From Streptomyces roseolus (GTDB taxonomy: Bacteria; Actinomycetota; Actinomycetes; Streptomycetales; Streptomycetaceae), in contig NZ_BMTV01000019.1 of assembly GCF_014649855.1 (NCBI RefSeq), forward strand, positions 1 to 64,000: DNA of 64,000 bases. The letters are read 5' to 3'. This document shows, in pieces, positions 17,723 through 28,780 of this stretch. The number at the start of each line of letters is the position of its first letter. The first letter of the stretch is position 1. Position numbers and translations under genes: made by a program. The notes below the pieces were generated by a model. The model had not been told where the DNA came from. It was given only the letters and a program-made list of their open reading frames with translations, and ran no database searches.

Positions 17723-18301
17723 GTGACGGTCAACATGACCAAGGGGCAGGCCATCAGCCTGGAGAAGCAGGGCGGGGGCAGCCTCACCCAGGTGCGGATG
17801 GGGCTCGGCTGGCAGGCCGCGCCGCGCCGGGGGCTCTTCGGCTCCCGCACCCGCGAGATCGACCTGGACGCCTCCGCGGTGCTCTTCGCCGAGAAGCAGC
17901 CCGTGGACGTCGTCTTCTTCCGCCACCTGGTCAGCGACGACGGCTCCGTCCGCCACACCGGTGACAACCTCGTGGGCGGCGTGGGCCAGGGCGGCGACGA
18001 CGAGGCCATCCTCGTCGACCTCCAGCGGGTGCCCGTCCACATCGACCAGATCGTCTTCACGGTGAACTCCTTCACCGGACAGACCTTCCAGGAGGTGCAG
18101 AACGCCTTCTGCCGCCTCGTCGACGAGACGAACGGCCAGGAGCTGGCGCGCTACACCCTGGACGGCGGCGGCCAGTACACCGCGCAGATCATGGCGAAGG
18201 TGCACCGGGCCGGCTCCGGCTGGCAGATGACCGCCCTGGGCAGCGCGGCCAACGGCCGCACCTTCCAGGACCTGATGCCGTCGATCCTGCCGCACCTGTA
18301 G
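17723..18301 (+). CDS. TerD-family protein
   Basis: A 192-residue single-domain TerD protein (tellurite-resistance/stress family, calcium-binding in studied members). Hallmarks: an N-terminal VTVNMTKGQAISLEK, then LDASAVLF, the acidic calcium site VGQGGDDEAILVDLQRVP, and an IVFTVNSF strand. TerD proteins are cytoplasmic or membrane-associated and act in stress response and, in streptomycetes, in morphogenesis; the exact job is unknown. The GTG at 17723 follows GAGAGGGG. The larger TerD protein and then TerC follow, giving a Ter-type neighbourhood. Confidence 0.92.
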   Translation: MTVNMTKGQAISLEKQGGGSLTQVRMGLGWQAAPRRGLFGSRTREIDLDASAVLFAEKQPVDVVFFRHLVSDDGSVRHTGDNLVGGVGQGGDDEAILVDLQRVPVHIDQIVFTVNSFTGQTFQEVQNAFCRLVDETNGQELARYTLDGGGQYTAQIMAKVHRAGSGWQMTALGSAANGRTFQDLMPSILPHL

Positions 18302-18343
18302 GCGGACCCGCGGGGCGGACACCGCCGCACCGCCGCCGCACCG

Positions 18344-18377
18344 CAGCTCCCGACGGGCACCGGCCCGCCGGGAGCTG
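18344..18377 (+). terminator. Hairpin after the small TerD gene
   Basis: Fifteen-base arms at 18344-18358 and 18363-18377 pair with one A-C mismatch around a 4-base loop. It lies 42 bases beyond the TerD stop and before the next TerD gene, so the two genes are probably separate units. Confidence 0.65.
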
Positions 18378-18460
18378 TCCCGCGTGACCGCATGACGAGG
18401 CCGTAGCAGCGATCCACGACCGCATGACCGACCGAAGCGCCGAGGGGAAACAGAGTCCAG

Positions 18461-20335
18461 ATGACGGCCGAGCTGGTCCGGGGGCAGAACCACCCCCTGC
18501 CCGACACCCGACTCGAACTCCGGGTCGCCGCCGGACACCCGGTCGTCGCCGGGGCCACCCTCGGCGACGACCGGGGCCGCGTCGCCGGCGCCGAGTGGAT
18601 CGCCCACCCCGGCGCGCCCGTGCGCCCCGGGATCGAGGTGGCCGTCACGGCCGCGGCCGAGCACCGCATCGCCGTGGACCTCGCGGCCCTCCCGGACGCC
18701 GTCCACCGGCTCTCCCTGCTCCTCGCGCTGCCGCAGGGCGGGAGCGGCCCGGCCCGCTTCGGCACCGCCGCCGCCCCCTTCGTGACCGTCGCCGACCCGG
18801 CGGGCACCGCCGTCGCCACGTACACCATCACCGGCCTCGACCGGGAGTCCGCCGTCGTCGCCCTGGAGCTCTACCGCCGCCAGGGCGCCTGGAAGGTCCG
18901 CGCCGTCGGGCAGGGGTACGAGGGCGGGCTCGCCGACCTCCTCGCCGACCAGGGCGCACCGGCCGCCGCCGACCTGGCAGCCGCCGTCCTGGACGCGGCC
19001 GCCCCGGCCGCCGCCCCGGTGCCGCCGCCGGTCCCCGAGACCGCCCCGGCCGCCCCCTCCTCCGCCACCACCGCGATCAGCTACGCCCACCCGGGCCGCC
19101 GCCCGGCCGCCCCGGCCGCCGGCCCCGGAGCCGTACCGCCGCCGGAGCCGCCGTCCGGGCCGTCGGCCGCGCCGCCGTCCGGGCCGTCGGCGGAGTCCCG
19201 GCCCGCGCCCGTCGCCGGGGACGCCGGCGGGTGGTCCATGGACGAGCGGTTGTACAACCAGGTGTGGGGCATGTTCGAGGACCTGGCCAGGACCGTCGCC
19301 GCCTACCGCAGCGCCCGCGACTTCGCCGACCACCGCCTCGACCGGGCCATCGACCAGGTCCTCGCCGACCCGGGCACCCGGGTCGGCGGGGCCGGCGACG
19401 CCGCGCGGGCCGCCGCCCGGGCCACGCACGAGGAGCTGATGGGCCGGGCCCAGGAGGTCCTCGACCGGGACCTCGCGCAGCTCACCGCCGAGTCCGAGGT
19501 CGTCGAACCCGCCCTGCCCGCCGCCTACGCCCGCTGGGACAACCCCGTCTGGCACGCCTACCGGGCCCCGGAGGAGCCCCCGATGGCGGTCCGTCTCGGC
19601 GACCTCCACGTCCCCGAGCGGAGCGCCCTCAGGATCCCCTTCCTGGTCCGGCTCCCGCTGGAGCGCGGCCTCTGGGTGGACTCGGGGCCCGGCCGCACCT
19701 CGGCCGCCGGACTGCTGGACGAGGCGGAGCTGCGCCGGCTCGCCCTGGACAGCGCCGTCGCCCACATCGCACGGCTGCTCGCCGCCCACCCCGCGGGCAC
19801 CCTCACCGTCCACGTCCTCGACCCGGCCGGCGGCGGGGCCGCCGCCTTCGCGCCGCTCGTCGAGACGGGGGTCCTCGCCGCCCCGCCGGCCCGGGGCGCG
19901 GCCGGGGTCACCGACGTCCTCGCCCAGCTCACCGAGCGGGTGGACCTGTTGCAGATGGCGGTGCGCGGCGACGCCTCCGAGGACCTGCCGCCCGGTTTCG
20001 ACCCGGCCCGCCAGCTGCTCGTCGTCCACGACTTCCCGCACGGCTTCGACGACCGGGCCGTCACGAGGCTCCGCTACCTCGCCGACGAGGGCCCCTCGGT
20101 CGGCGTCCACCTGCTGATGGTCGCCGACCGGGCCGACGCCGCCGCGTACGGGCCGGTGCTCGACCCGCTGTGGCGCTCGCTGCTCCGGCTCACGCCGGTG
20201 CCCGACGACCACCTCGCCGACCCGTGGGTCGGTCACGCCTGGACCTACGAGCCGCCGACGGTCCCGCCGGGCAGCGCGGTGCTCTGGCAGGTGCTCGGCC
20301 AGGTGGGTGAGGCGCGGCGGCGGAATTCCGGCTGA
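18461..20335 (+). CDS. Large TerD-fusion protein with an uncharacterised C-terminal domain
   Basis: A 624-residue protein. Residues 1-170 are a TerD domain (MTAELVRGQNHPLPDTRLEL, VAVDLAALP, VALELYRRQGAWKVRAVGQG). An Ala/Pro linker runs to about 250. A helical segment (250-340) leads into a C-terminal domain of about 270 residues. That domain has the layout of a P-loop ATPase sheet (LRIPFLVRLPLERGLWVDSG, RQLLVVHDFPHGFD, GVHLLMVADRAD) and recalls FtsK/SpoIIIE-like partner domains, but no Walker A lysine is visible. The role is unknown. ATG 18461 has GAGGGGAAA about 11 bases upstream. A signalling or scaffold role in a Ter-type membrane complex is inference. Confidence 0.82.
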   Translation: MTAELVRGQNHPLPDTRLELRVAAGHPVVAGATLGDDRGRVAGAEWIAHPGAPVRPGIEVAVTAAAEHRIAVDLAALPDAVHRLSLLLALPQGGSGPARFGTAAAPFVTVADPAGTAVATYTITGLDRESAVVALELYRRQGAWKVRAVGQGYEGGLADLLADQGAPAAADLAAAVLDAAAPAAAPVPPPVPETAPAAPSSATTAISYAHPGRRPAAPAAGPGAVPPPEPPSGPSAAPPSGPSAESRPAPVAGDAGGWSMDERLYNQVWGMFEDLARTVAAYRSARDFADHRLDRAIDQVLADPGTRVGGAGDAARAAARATHEELMGRAQEVLDRDLAQLTAESEVVEPALPAAYARWDNPVWHAYRAPEEPPMAVRLGDLHVPERSALRIPFLVRLPLERGLWVDSGPGRTSAAGLLDEAELRRLALDSAVAHIARLLAAHPAGTLTVHVLDPAGGGAAAFAPLVETGVLAAPPARGAAGVTDVLAQLTERVDLLQMAVRGDASEDLPPGFDPARQLLVVHDFPHGFDDRAVTRLRYLADEGPSVGVHLLMVADRADAAAYGPVLDPLWRSLLRLTPVPDDHLADPWVGHAWTYEPPTVPPGSAVLWQVLGQVGEARRRNSG

Positions 20336-20396
20336 TCGCGGCCCACCGCGCTCCCACCGCTCCGACCTGCGCTTTTGATTGACCTTTACCCTTTCC

Positions 20397-20426
20397 TTTA
20401 CCTTTTCTTGGGTCTTCGGGTACTCT
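20397..20426 (+). promoter_or_regulatory. Probable promoter of the terC riboswitch transcript
   Basis: TTTACC at 20397-20402 and TACTCT at 20421-20426 are separated by 18 bases in an unusually T-rich tract. Transcription would begin near 20433, just where the first riboswitch helix begins. The -35 could instead be the nearby TTGACC at 20379. Confidence 0.4.
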
Positions 20427-20433
20427 TTTTCCC

Positions 20434-20595
20434 AGCGGAGGGGAGTACTCCCCATGCGCGGCGTACCCGTCAATACGGACGGATCAAGGACATCCGGTCC
20501 CGGGGCGTCGGCCCGGCGGGCGTGTGTCACGGCCCCGGGTGGAAGAGACCTCCGGCAGCGACGACGCTGATCAGCCGTACGACGCCGGAGGCGCA
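20434..20595 (+). promoter_or_regulatory. yybP-ykoY-type manganese riboswitch before terC
   Basis: The leader carries the hallmarks of the Mn2+-sensing yybP-ykoY aptamer: a 5' GGGGAGTA (20440-20447), a CCCGTCAAT segment near 20466, and a 3' GGGTGGAAGAGACC block (20537-20550). CGGAGG at 20436-20441 can pair with CCTCCG at 20549-20554 to close the aptamer. The same CCTCCGGC (20549-20556) is a perfect complement of GCCGGAGG at 20584-20591, which contains the ribosome binding site. The two pairings exclude each other, predicting that Mn2+ binding frees the site and turns on terC translation. Confidence 0.8.
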
Positions 20596-21600
20596 GTGGA
20601 CGTATCGATGACCATCTGGGTGCTGACCATTCTCGGTCTGGGCGCCCTGATCGCGGTCGACTTCTTCATCGGGCGCAAGCCCCATGACGTGTCGATCAAG
20701 GAAGCCGGAATCTGGACCGTCGTCTGGATCGTGCTCGCCGTGCTCTTCGGCATCGGCGTCACGATCTGGGGCGGCGGCCAGGCGGGCGGAGAGTTCTTCG
20801 CCGGCTTCATCACGGAGAAGTCGCTCAGTGTCGACAACCTCTTCGTCTTCATCCTGATCATGGCGAAGTTCTCCGTGCCGAGCCACCTCCAGCAGCGGGT
20901 GCTGCTGATCGGTGTGCTCATCGCCCTCGTGCTGCGGGCGATCTTCATCGCGGCGGGCGCCGCGATCATCGCGAGCTTCTCGTGGGTCTTCTACCTCTTC
21001 GGTGCCTTCCTCATCTACACCGCCTGGAAGCTCATCAAGGAGGCCATGGCGGACGAGGACGAGGACGACTGGGACGAGAACCGCATCCTGAAGTCCATCG
21101 AGAAGAAGTTCGGCGTCGCGGACCGCTACCACGGCACCAAGCTCTTCATCGTGCAGTCCGGCAAGAAGGTCATGACGCCGCTCCTGGTCGTCATGCTCGC
21201 CATCGGCATGACCGACGTGCTGTTCGCGATGGACTCGATCCCCGCGATCTTCGGCCTCACCCAGGACCCGTACATCGTCTTCACCGCCAACGCCTTCGCC
21301 CTCATGGGTCTGCGTCAGCTGTACTTCCTGATCGGCGGTCTGCTGAAGAAGCTGGTCCACCTCAGCTACGGCCTGTCGGTGATCCTCGGCTTCATCGGCG
21401 TCAAGCTGGTGCTGCACGCCCTGCACGAGTCCGGTGTCCACGTCCCCGAGATCTCCATCCCGGTCTCCCTCGCGGTCATCTGCGGCGTGCTGGTCATCAC
21501 CACGATCACCAGCCTGATCGCCTCCAAGAAGCAGTCCGAGAAGGCTGCGGCCGAGGCGGCGGAAGCCGCCGAGGACAACAAGGCCGGCGCCGAGCGCTGA
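20596..21600 (+). CDS. TerC-family membrane protein, probable metal exporter
   Basis: A 334-residue integral membrane protein of the TerC/Alx family with about seven to nine helices. Conserved acidic membrane motifs are seen: DFFIGRKPHDVS, EKSLSVDNLFVFILIM, and TDVLFAMDSIPAIFGLTQDP. The Asp and Asn of these motifs are proposed to bind metal. Members regulated by the yybP-ykoY element export Mn2+ (established for Alx/MntP-type systems), so manganese efflux is the likely role. The GTG at 20596 was chosen because the sequestered GGAGG lies 4 bases upstream; ATG 20608 is an alternative. An acidic Ala/Glu tail ends the protein. Confidence 0.93.
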   Translation: MDVSMTIWVLTILGLGALIAVDFFIGRKPHDVSIKEAGIWTVVWIVLAVLFGIGVTIWGGGQAGGEFFAGFITEKSLSVDNLFVFILIMAKFSVPSHLQQRVLLIGVLIALVLRAIFIAAGAAIIASFSWVFYLFGAFLIYTAWKLIKEAMADEDEDDWDENRILKSIEKKFGVADRYHGTKLFIVQSGKKVMTPLLVVMLAIGMTDVLFAMDSIPAIFGLTQDPYIVFTANAFALMGLRQLYFLIGGLLKKLVHLSYGLSVILGFIGVKLVLHALHESGVHVPEISIPVSLAVICGVLVITTITSLIASKKQSEKAAAEAAEAAEDNKAGAER

Positions 21601-21618
21601 CCCGCCTCCTCCGGCACA

Positions 21619-21663
21619 CGACGACGGCCGGCCCGGGCACCACGCCCGGGCCGGCCGTCGTCG
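21619..21663. terminator. Strong bidirectional terminator between terC and the MFS gene
   Basis: A perfect 20-bp inverted repeat, arms 21619-21638 and 21644-21663, with a 5-base loop. It lies between two convergent genes and should stop transcription from both sides. Confidence 0.85.
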
Positions 21664-21690
21664 CTGTCCGCCTCCGCGGCCGCGCCGCTG

Positions 21691-23028
21691 TCAGGCGGCC
21701 GCGCCCTCCACGGCCTCCTCGGGCCGCCGCTCCGGCAGCGTCTCCGGAAGCAGCGCGAAGCAGCCGAGGCTCACCAGGGCCACCACCGTCAGATAGGCCG
21801 CCACTCCCCACGGCGGGCCCGAGCCGCCCTCCGACAGGGTCGTGGCCACGATCGGCGTCAGCGCGCCGCCGAGGACCCCCGCCAGGTTGTAGCCCACCGC
21901 CGCGCCGGTGCAGCGGACCCGGGGCTCGTACAGCTCCGGGAGATACGCGGCGACCACCGCGAACACGGTGATGAAGGCCAGCAGCGCCCCCAGGAACCCC
22001 AGGAACATCAGCAGCGGCTGCCCGGTGTGCAGCAGCGCCACCATCGGGAACATCCACAGGGCCGCCGCCGCGCACCCCGCCAGGCAGAGCGGCCTGCGCC
22101 CCCAGCGGTCGCCGAGCAGGGCCAGGAAGGGCGTCGCGGCACCCTTCACCGCCACCGCGGCCATCACGCAGACCAGCATCACGGTGCTGCTCACCCCGAG
22201 CCGCTCGGTGCCGTAGGCCAGGGCCCAGGTGGAGACCGTGTAGAAGATCGCGTACCCGACGGCGAGGGCGCCGGCGGTCAGCAGCACCAGCCGCCAGTGG
22301 TCGCACGCGACCTCGGCGAGCGGCCCGTTCGCCCGCCGCCCGGACGCGGACAGCTCCTCGAACTGCGGGGTCTCCGCGAGCGAGGAGCGCAGCAGCAGGC
22401 CGACGGCGGCGAGCAGGCCCGCCGCCCAGAACGGCACCCGCCACCCCCAGGACCGGAAGTCGGCGTCGCTCAGGCCGGCCGTGAGCGCCAGCATCACCCC
22501 GTTCGCCAGGAGGAAGCCGACCGCCGGGCCGATCTGCGGGAAGCTCGCCCACAGCGCGCGGCGGTGCGGCGGGGCGTGCTCGGCGGTCAGCAGCACGGCG
22601 CCGCCCCACTCGCCGCCGAGGCCGAGCCCCTGGAGGAAACGGAGCACCAGCAGGAGCAGGGGAGCGGCGACGCCGATCGACTCGTACGTGGGGACACAGC
22701 CGACGGCGACGGTGGCGCAGCCGGTGAGCAGCAGCGAGGCGAAGAGCACCGGCCGGCGCCCGTGCCGGTCCCCGATGTGCCCGAAGAGGACGGAACCCAT
22801 GGGGCGGGAGAGGAAGCCGATGGCGAAGGTGCCGAAGGCGGCGAGGGTCCCGGCGAGCGGGGAGAAGGTCGGGAAGAAGAGCGGCCCGAGGACGAGGGCG
22901 GCGGCCGTGCCGTAGACGAAGAAGTCGAAGAACTCGATGGCGGTGCCGACGAGCGAGGCGGCGGCGAGACGGGCCATCGACGGCGGGCCGGCGGCCGCCG
23001 GTGGCGACGGAGCGTGACTGTGGCGCAT
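21691..23028 (-). CDS. MFS transporter, metabolite:H+ symporter (MHS) type
   Basis: A 445-residue transporter with about 12 helices. Its N-terminus reads LVGTAIEFFDFFVYGTAAAL and the loops read PMGSVLFGHIGDRHGRRPVL and FLQGLGLGGEWGGAVLL, all diagnostic of the proline/betaine, citrate and shikimate symporter group. Such proteins import organic acids or compatible solutes with protons. The substrate cannot be read from sequence. It stands alone between the terC terminator and the MBL hydrolase gene. Confidence 0.9.
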   Translation of the reverse strand: MRHSHAPSPPAAAGPPSMARLAAASLVGTAIEFFDFFVYGTAAALVLGPLFFPTFSPLAGTLAAFGTFAIGFLSRPMGSVLFGHIGDRHGRRPVLFASLLLTGCATVAVGCVPTYESIGVAAPLLLLVLRFLQGLGLGGEWGGAVLLTAEHAPPHRRALWASFPQIGPAVGFLLANGVMLALTAGLSDADFRSWGWRVPFWAAGLLAAVGLLLRSSLAETPQFEELSASGRRANGPLAEVACDHWRLVLLTAGALAVGYAIFYTVSTWALAYGTERLGVSSTVMLVCVMAAVAVKGAATPFLALLGDRWGRRPLCLAGCAAAALWMFPMVALLHTGQPLLMFLGFLGALLAFITVFAVVAAYLPELYEPRVRCTGAAVGYNLAGVLGGALTPIVATTLSEGGSGPPWGVAAYLTVVALVSLGCFALLPETLPERRPEEAVEGAAA

Positions 23029-23126
23029 GTGGCGCCAACTACCCGACGGCGGTCGTGGTTACGGGGGCGTACGGGAGCGCCCCCGGCGTCCCCGGGGGCG
23101 CGGGCCCCCTCGGGCCCGTGGGCGGG

Positions 23127-23783
23127 CTACCAGCCGCGCTCGCGCCACTCCGGGAGGTGGGGACGCTCGTCACCCAGGGTGGTGTCCTTGCCGTGGCCGG
23201 GGTAGACCCAGGACTCGTCCGGCAGGGCCGCGAAGAGCTTGGTCTCCACGTCGTGCAGGAGGCTCGCGAAGGCCTCCGGATCCTTCCGGGTGTTGCCGAC
23301 GCCGCCGGGGAAGAGGCAGTCGCCGGTGAAGACGTGCGGGTGGCCGTGCGGGTCGTCGTAGACGAGCGCGATCGAGCCCGGGGTGTGGCCGACCAGCCGG
23401 CGGGCGGTGAGCTCGACCCGACCCACGCGGATCGTGTCGCCGTCCTCCACCGGGACGTCGGTGGCGACCGGGATGCCCTCCACGTCGTACGCGCCCGCGT
23501 ACGTGGTCGCGCCGGTGGCGGCGACGACCTCGGCCAGGGCCTGCCAGTGGTCGCCGTGCCGGTGGGTGGTGACGACGGCGGCGATGCCGTCGTCACCGAT
23601 CAGCGTGAGCAGGGTCTCCGGGTCGTCGGCCGCGTCGACGAGCAGCTGCTCGCCGGTGGCGCGACAGCGCAGCAGATACGCGTTGTTGTCCATCGGGCCG
23701 ACCGCGACCTTGGAGATCATCAGGTCCTTCAGCTCGTGGACGTCGGCCGGACCGCCCACCCTCACCGCTCCGCTGTACGTCAT
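23127..23783 (-). CDS. MBL-fold metallo-hydrolase
   Basis: A 218-residue hydrolase of the glyoxalase II-like metallo-beta-lactamase fold. The metal motif is THRHGDH (near residue 74), followed by VGHTPGS (His ligand), FTGDCLF (Asp ligand) and VYPGHG. These can hold two zinc or iron ions. Members hydrolyse thioesters; in mycothiol organisms a role with S-acyl-mycothiol is plausible but unproven here. Start ATG 23783 is preceded by TACGCT at 23795-23790, 6 bases away, so it may be leaderless. The next gene on the same strand is a DinB-like mycothiol-type enzyme, which fits thiol chemistry. Confidence 0.88.
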   Translation of the reverse strand: MTYSGAVRVGGPADVHELKDLMISKVAVGPMDNNAYLLRCRATGEQLLVDAADDPETLLTLIGDDGIAAVVTTHRHGDHWQALAEVVAATGATTYAGAYDVEGIPVATDVPVEDGDTIRVGRVELTARRLVGHTPGSIALVYDDPHGHPHVFTGDCLFPGGVGNTRKDPEAFASLLHDVETKLFAALPDESWVYPGHGKDTTLGDERPHLPEWRERGW

Positions 23784-23832
23784 GGCCTCAGCGTAGCCCC
23801 GCCCGCCGACAGCGGTCCCGGTGAGCCCGCGG

Positions 23833-24522
23833 CTACAGCGGAGGGAGCTGGGGGAGCGGGCCGCCCTTGGCGGTGAGGGCCGAGCCGTCGCGGCGGCCGG
23901 CCAGCCAGCCGAGCAGGTCGGCGGCGGGGCCCATGACGGCGACGCCGCCCTCGTCGGAGGCGGCACCGGTCGTCCAGGTGCGGCCGTCGTCGGCCCACAG
24001 GACGGTCGGCGGGACGTTCCCCATGGTGCTGAAGCGCTCGGCGAGGAAGTCGATCTCGCGCCCGACGAACTCCTCGGGAAGGTCCTCCAGCTCGTAACCG
24101 CAGTCGAGGTCCACGTGGTGCAGGTCCACCTCGACCCAGCGGCGGAAGGGGATGCGGAAGGCGTGGTCGGTGATGCCGTTGCGCAGCTCGACGACACGGC
24201 TCCAGTCGGCCGGGACGGAGGCCGCGGCCCGGAGGGTCCCGGCCGTCGCGCGGACGTCGGCGAGCTGGACGTCGAGGGGGCGGGCGGCGTCGCGCTCGAT
24301 GTCCGCGTCGCGCGTCTCGGCGCTCGCGTACATGGGGCGGCCCTCGAGGACGTTCACCAGAGCCTCGGCGTTCCGGGCCAGGTGGGCGAGGACGTGACCG
24401 CGTGTCCAGCCGGGAAGCCGTGACGGCTGGGCCACGGAGGCGTTGTCCCAGGAGGCGGCGTCGGTCAGCAGCCGCTCGGTCGCTTCGTGCAGGGAGGCGA
24501 GGTCGCGCTCGTGATCGATCAT
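23833..24522 (-). CDS. Maleylpyruvate isomerase-family (mycothiol-dependent, DinB-like) protein
   Basis: A 229-residue protein of the MDMPI/DinB-like four-helix fold. The N-terminus has the helix 1 metal-binding region and LPGWTRGHVLAHLARNAEAL, and a second histidine pair appears in RWVEVDLHHVDL. Together they form the usual three-His metal site. Members use mycothiol as cofactor in isomerase or transferase reactions; the substrate is unknown. I chose ATG 24522 because TAGGGT lies 7 bases upstream (24535-24530); an in-frame start at 24546 exists. It is divergent from uvrA. Confidence 0.88.
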   Translation of the reverse strand: MIDHERDLASLHEATERLLTDAASWDNASVAQPSRLPGWTRGHVLAHLARNAEALVNVLEGRPMYASAETRDADIERDAARPLDVQLADVRATAGTLRAAASVPADWSRVVELRNGITDHAFRIPFRRWVEVDLHHVDLDCGYELEDLPEEFVGREIDFLAERFSTMGNVPPTVLWADDGRTWTTGAASDEGGVAVMGPAADLLGWLAGRRDGSALTAKGGPLPQLPPL

Positions 24523-24581
24523 GGCCTCGACCCTAGCGTCGGCCACTCGTTCGGGTGAAGCGCGCGAGCGAGCACCGGAAA

Positions 24582-24597
24582 TCGAATGTACGTGCTA
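24582..24597 (+). promoter_or_regulatory. Candidate LexA (SOS) box before uvrA
   Basis: TCGAATGTACGTGCTA contains GAAT-N4-GTGC. That is the actinobacterial/Gram-positive SOS box (GAAC-N4-GTTC) with one symmetric change per arm. It ends just before a TAGGCT hexamer (24597-24602) that could be the uvrA -10, so bound LexA would block the promoter. Confidence 0.45.
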
Positions 24598-24696
24598 TAG
24601 GCTCGATGGTGGCAGCCGCCGACCACGGAAGCATCCGGCATCCTTGGTTGTTGGGTGTTCTGTCCATCCGCTCTCTCAAGAAAGGTGCGGACCGGC

Positions 24697-27702
<3,006 letters not shown>

Positions 27703-27708
27703 CGCCGC

Positions 27709-27749
27709 CGCCGGGCCGCCCGGGGCTCTCGGCTCCGGACGGCCCGGCG
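27709..27749 (+). terminator. Hairpin after uvrA
   Basis: CGCCGGGCCG at 27709-27718 and CGGCCCGGCG at 27740-27749 form a perfect 10-bp stem seven bases beyond the uvrA stop. Confidence 0.6.
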
Positions 27750-28007
27750 CGTGCCGGCACGGCAGGGCGCGGCCGTGCGGGCGCGCCCAGGCGTGCGGTC
27801 ACGGCCCGGCGCCCGCACGGCTCACGGACCGGCGTACGCGTGACCGGCCCGGGGCGAGCGAGCGCGGGCACGGTCCGGCGTACGCCGGGTGAGCGCGGCC
27901 CGGGCCCCAGGCGTGGGGCCACACTCAGGCGCCCGTCCGGGTGGGGGCAGGCGCACGTCGTCGGCGGGTGACGTCCGGCTTCCGAGGCGTCCGGCCGCGG
28001 GTCGGCG

Positions 28008-28210
28008 CCCGCACGGTCTCGGCCCTGCGCCCATGCGGCGTCCGTCCGGTCTCGGCCTCGGCGCCTGCCCGGTCTCGGCCCTGCGTCCGTCCGGCGTCCG
28101 TCCCGCCTCGGCCCCGGCGTCCGTCCGGCCTTGGCCCTGCGCCCGTCCCGCCTCGGCCCGCGTCCGTCCGAACTCGGCCCGGCGTCCGTCCCGCCTCGGG
28201 CCCGCGTGCG
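28008..28210. repeat. Degenerate ~21-bp tandem repeat (minisatellite)
   Basis: About eight to nine imperfect copies of a unit near CGTCCGTCCCGCCTCGGCCC follow one another. Unit lengths are 21-23 bases, some with double CGTCC cores. Because 21 is a multiple of three, the repeat keeps frames open on both strands and creates false Arg/Gly/Asp-rich ORFs. The role is unknown; replication slippage is the simplest origin. Confidence 0.7.
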
Positions 28211-28322
28211 CCGTCGGCGGGGGAGGTCCGGTTCCGGGGGTGCGGGCCCCGGCGAAACCGGAGCAAAGGGCGCGGGTATCGTCGGGGCTGACCTCCGTCC
28301 CCCGCACCCGTGGAGCGCGATC

Positions 28323-28760
28323 ATGTCCGGCCAGTCCACCCGCCGTACCGTCCTGAAGGGCGCCGCGCTCGCCGGTGCCGCCGGGCTGGGAGTCGCCGCC
28401 TGCTCCACCGAGTCGAAGCTGGGGCACGCCGGGGTGCCGACGCCGACCGCGCCGGTCGACCTCGGTTCGCCGGACGAGGTGCCGGTCGGCGGGGCCAAGC
28501 TCTACCGCGAGCAGAAGGTCCTGGTGAGCTGCCCCGCCAAGGGCCAGTACAAGGCGTTCAGCGCCCAGTGCACCCACGCCGGCTGTGTCCTCGACAAGAT
28601 CGAGGACAACGAGGGCAACTGCCCCTGCCACGGCAGCCGTTTCGACGTCACCACCGGCAAGGCGCTCAAGGGGCCCGCCACCGTCCCGCTGCCCGCCGTC
28701 GACGTCCGCGTCGAGGGCGGCAAGCTCATCGCCGGACCGAAGGCCGCGCCCACCGCCTGA
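28323..28760 (+). CDS. Rieske [2Fe-2S] lipoprotein with Tat signal
   Basis: A 145-residue exported iron-sulfur protein. The twin-arginine signal STRRTVLKGAALAGAAG leads to a lipobox VAACS at about residue 23. The Rieske cluster ligands are complete: CTHAGC with Cys83 and His85, and CPCHGS with Cys100 and His103. Cys88 and Cys102 can form the usual disulfide. The Tat signal fits export of a folded, cluster-loaded protein, which would sit outside the membrane as an electron carrier. Its redox partner is not encoded next door. The stop converges on the HTH regulator gene. Confidence 0.93.
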   Translation: MSGQSTRRTVLKGAALAGAAGLGVAACSTESKLGHAGVPTPTAPVDLGSPDEVPVGGAKLYREQKVLVSCPAKGQYKAFSAQCTHAGCVLDKIEDNEGNCPCHGSRFDVTTGKALKGPATVPLPAVDVRVEGGKLIAGPKAAPTA

Positions 28761-28780
28761 GCCGCTCCGGACGGTTCAGG
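28756..28780. terminator. Hairpin at the convergent Rieske/HTH gene ends
   Basis: CCTGAGCCG (28756-28764) pairs with CGGTTCAGG (28772-28780), including one G-U pair, with a 7-base loop. It overlaps both stop codons. Confidence 0.45.

Larger units (their letters stand above)
27703..28322. other. Long non-coding GC-rich interval
   Basis: No convincing gene lies in these 620 bases. All frames are open for long distances only because of GC bias and a 21-base repeat, and no frame has a family match or ribosome site. It holds the uvrA terminator at its left end and a degenerate tandem repeat near 28008-28210. At the right end TATCGT near 28276 could be a -10 for the Rieske gene. Confidence 0.6.

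Noticed and set aside
20379..20611. Short + strand frames in the terC leader
   Set aside because: They cross the riboswitch aptamer and the ribosome-site sequester; no ribosome site of their own.
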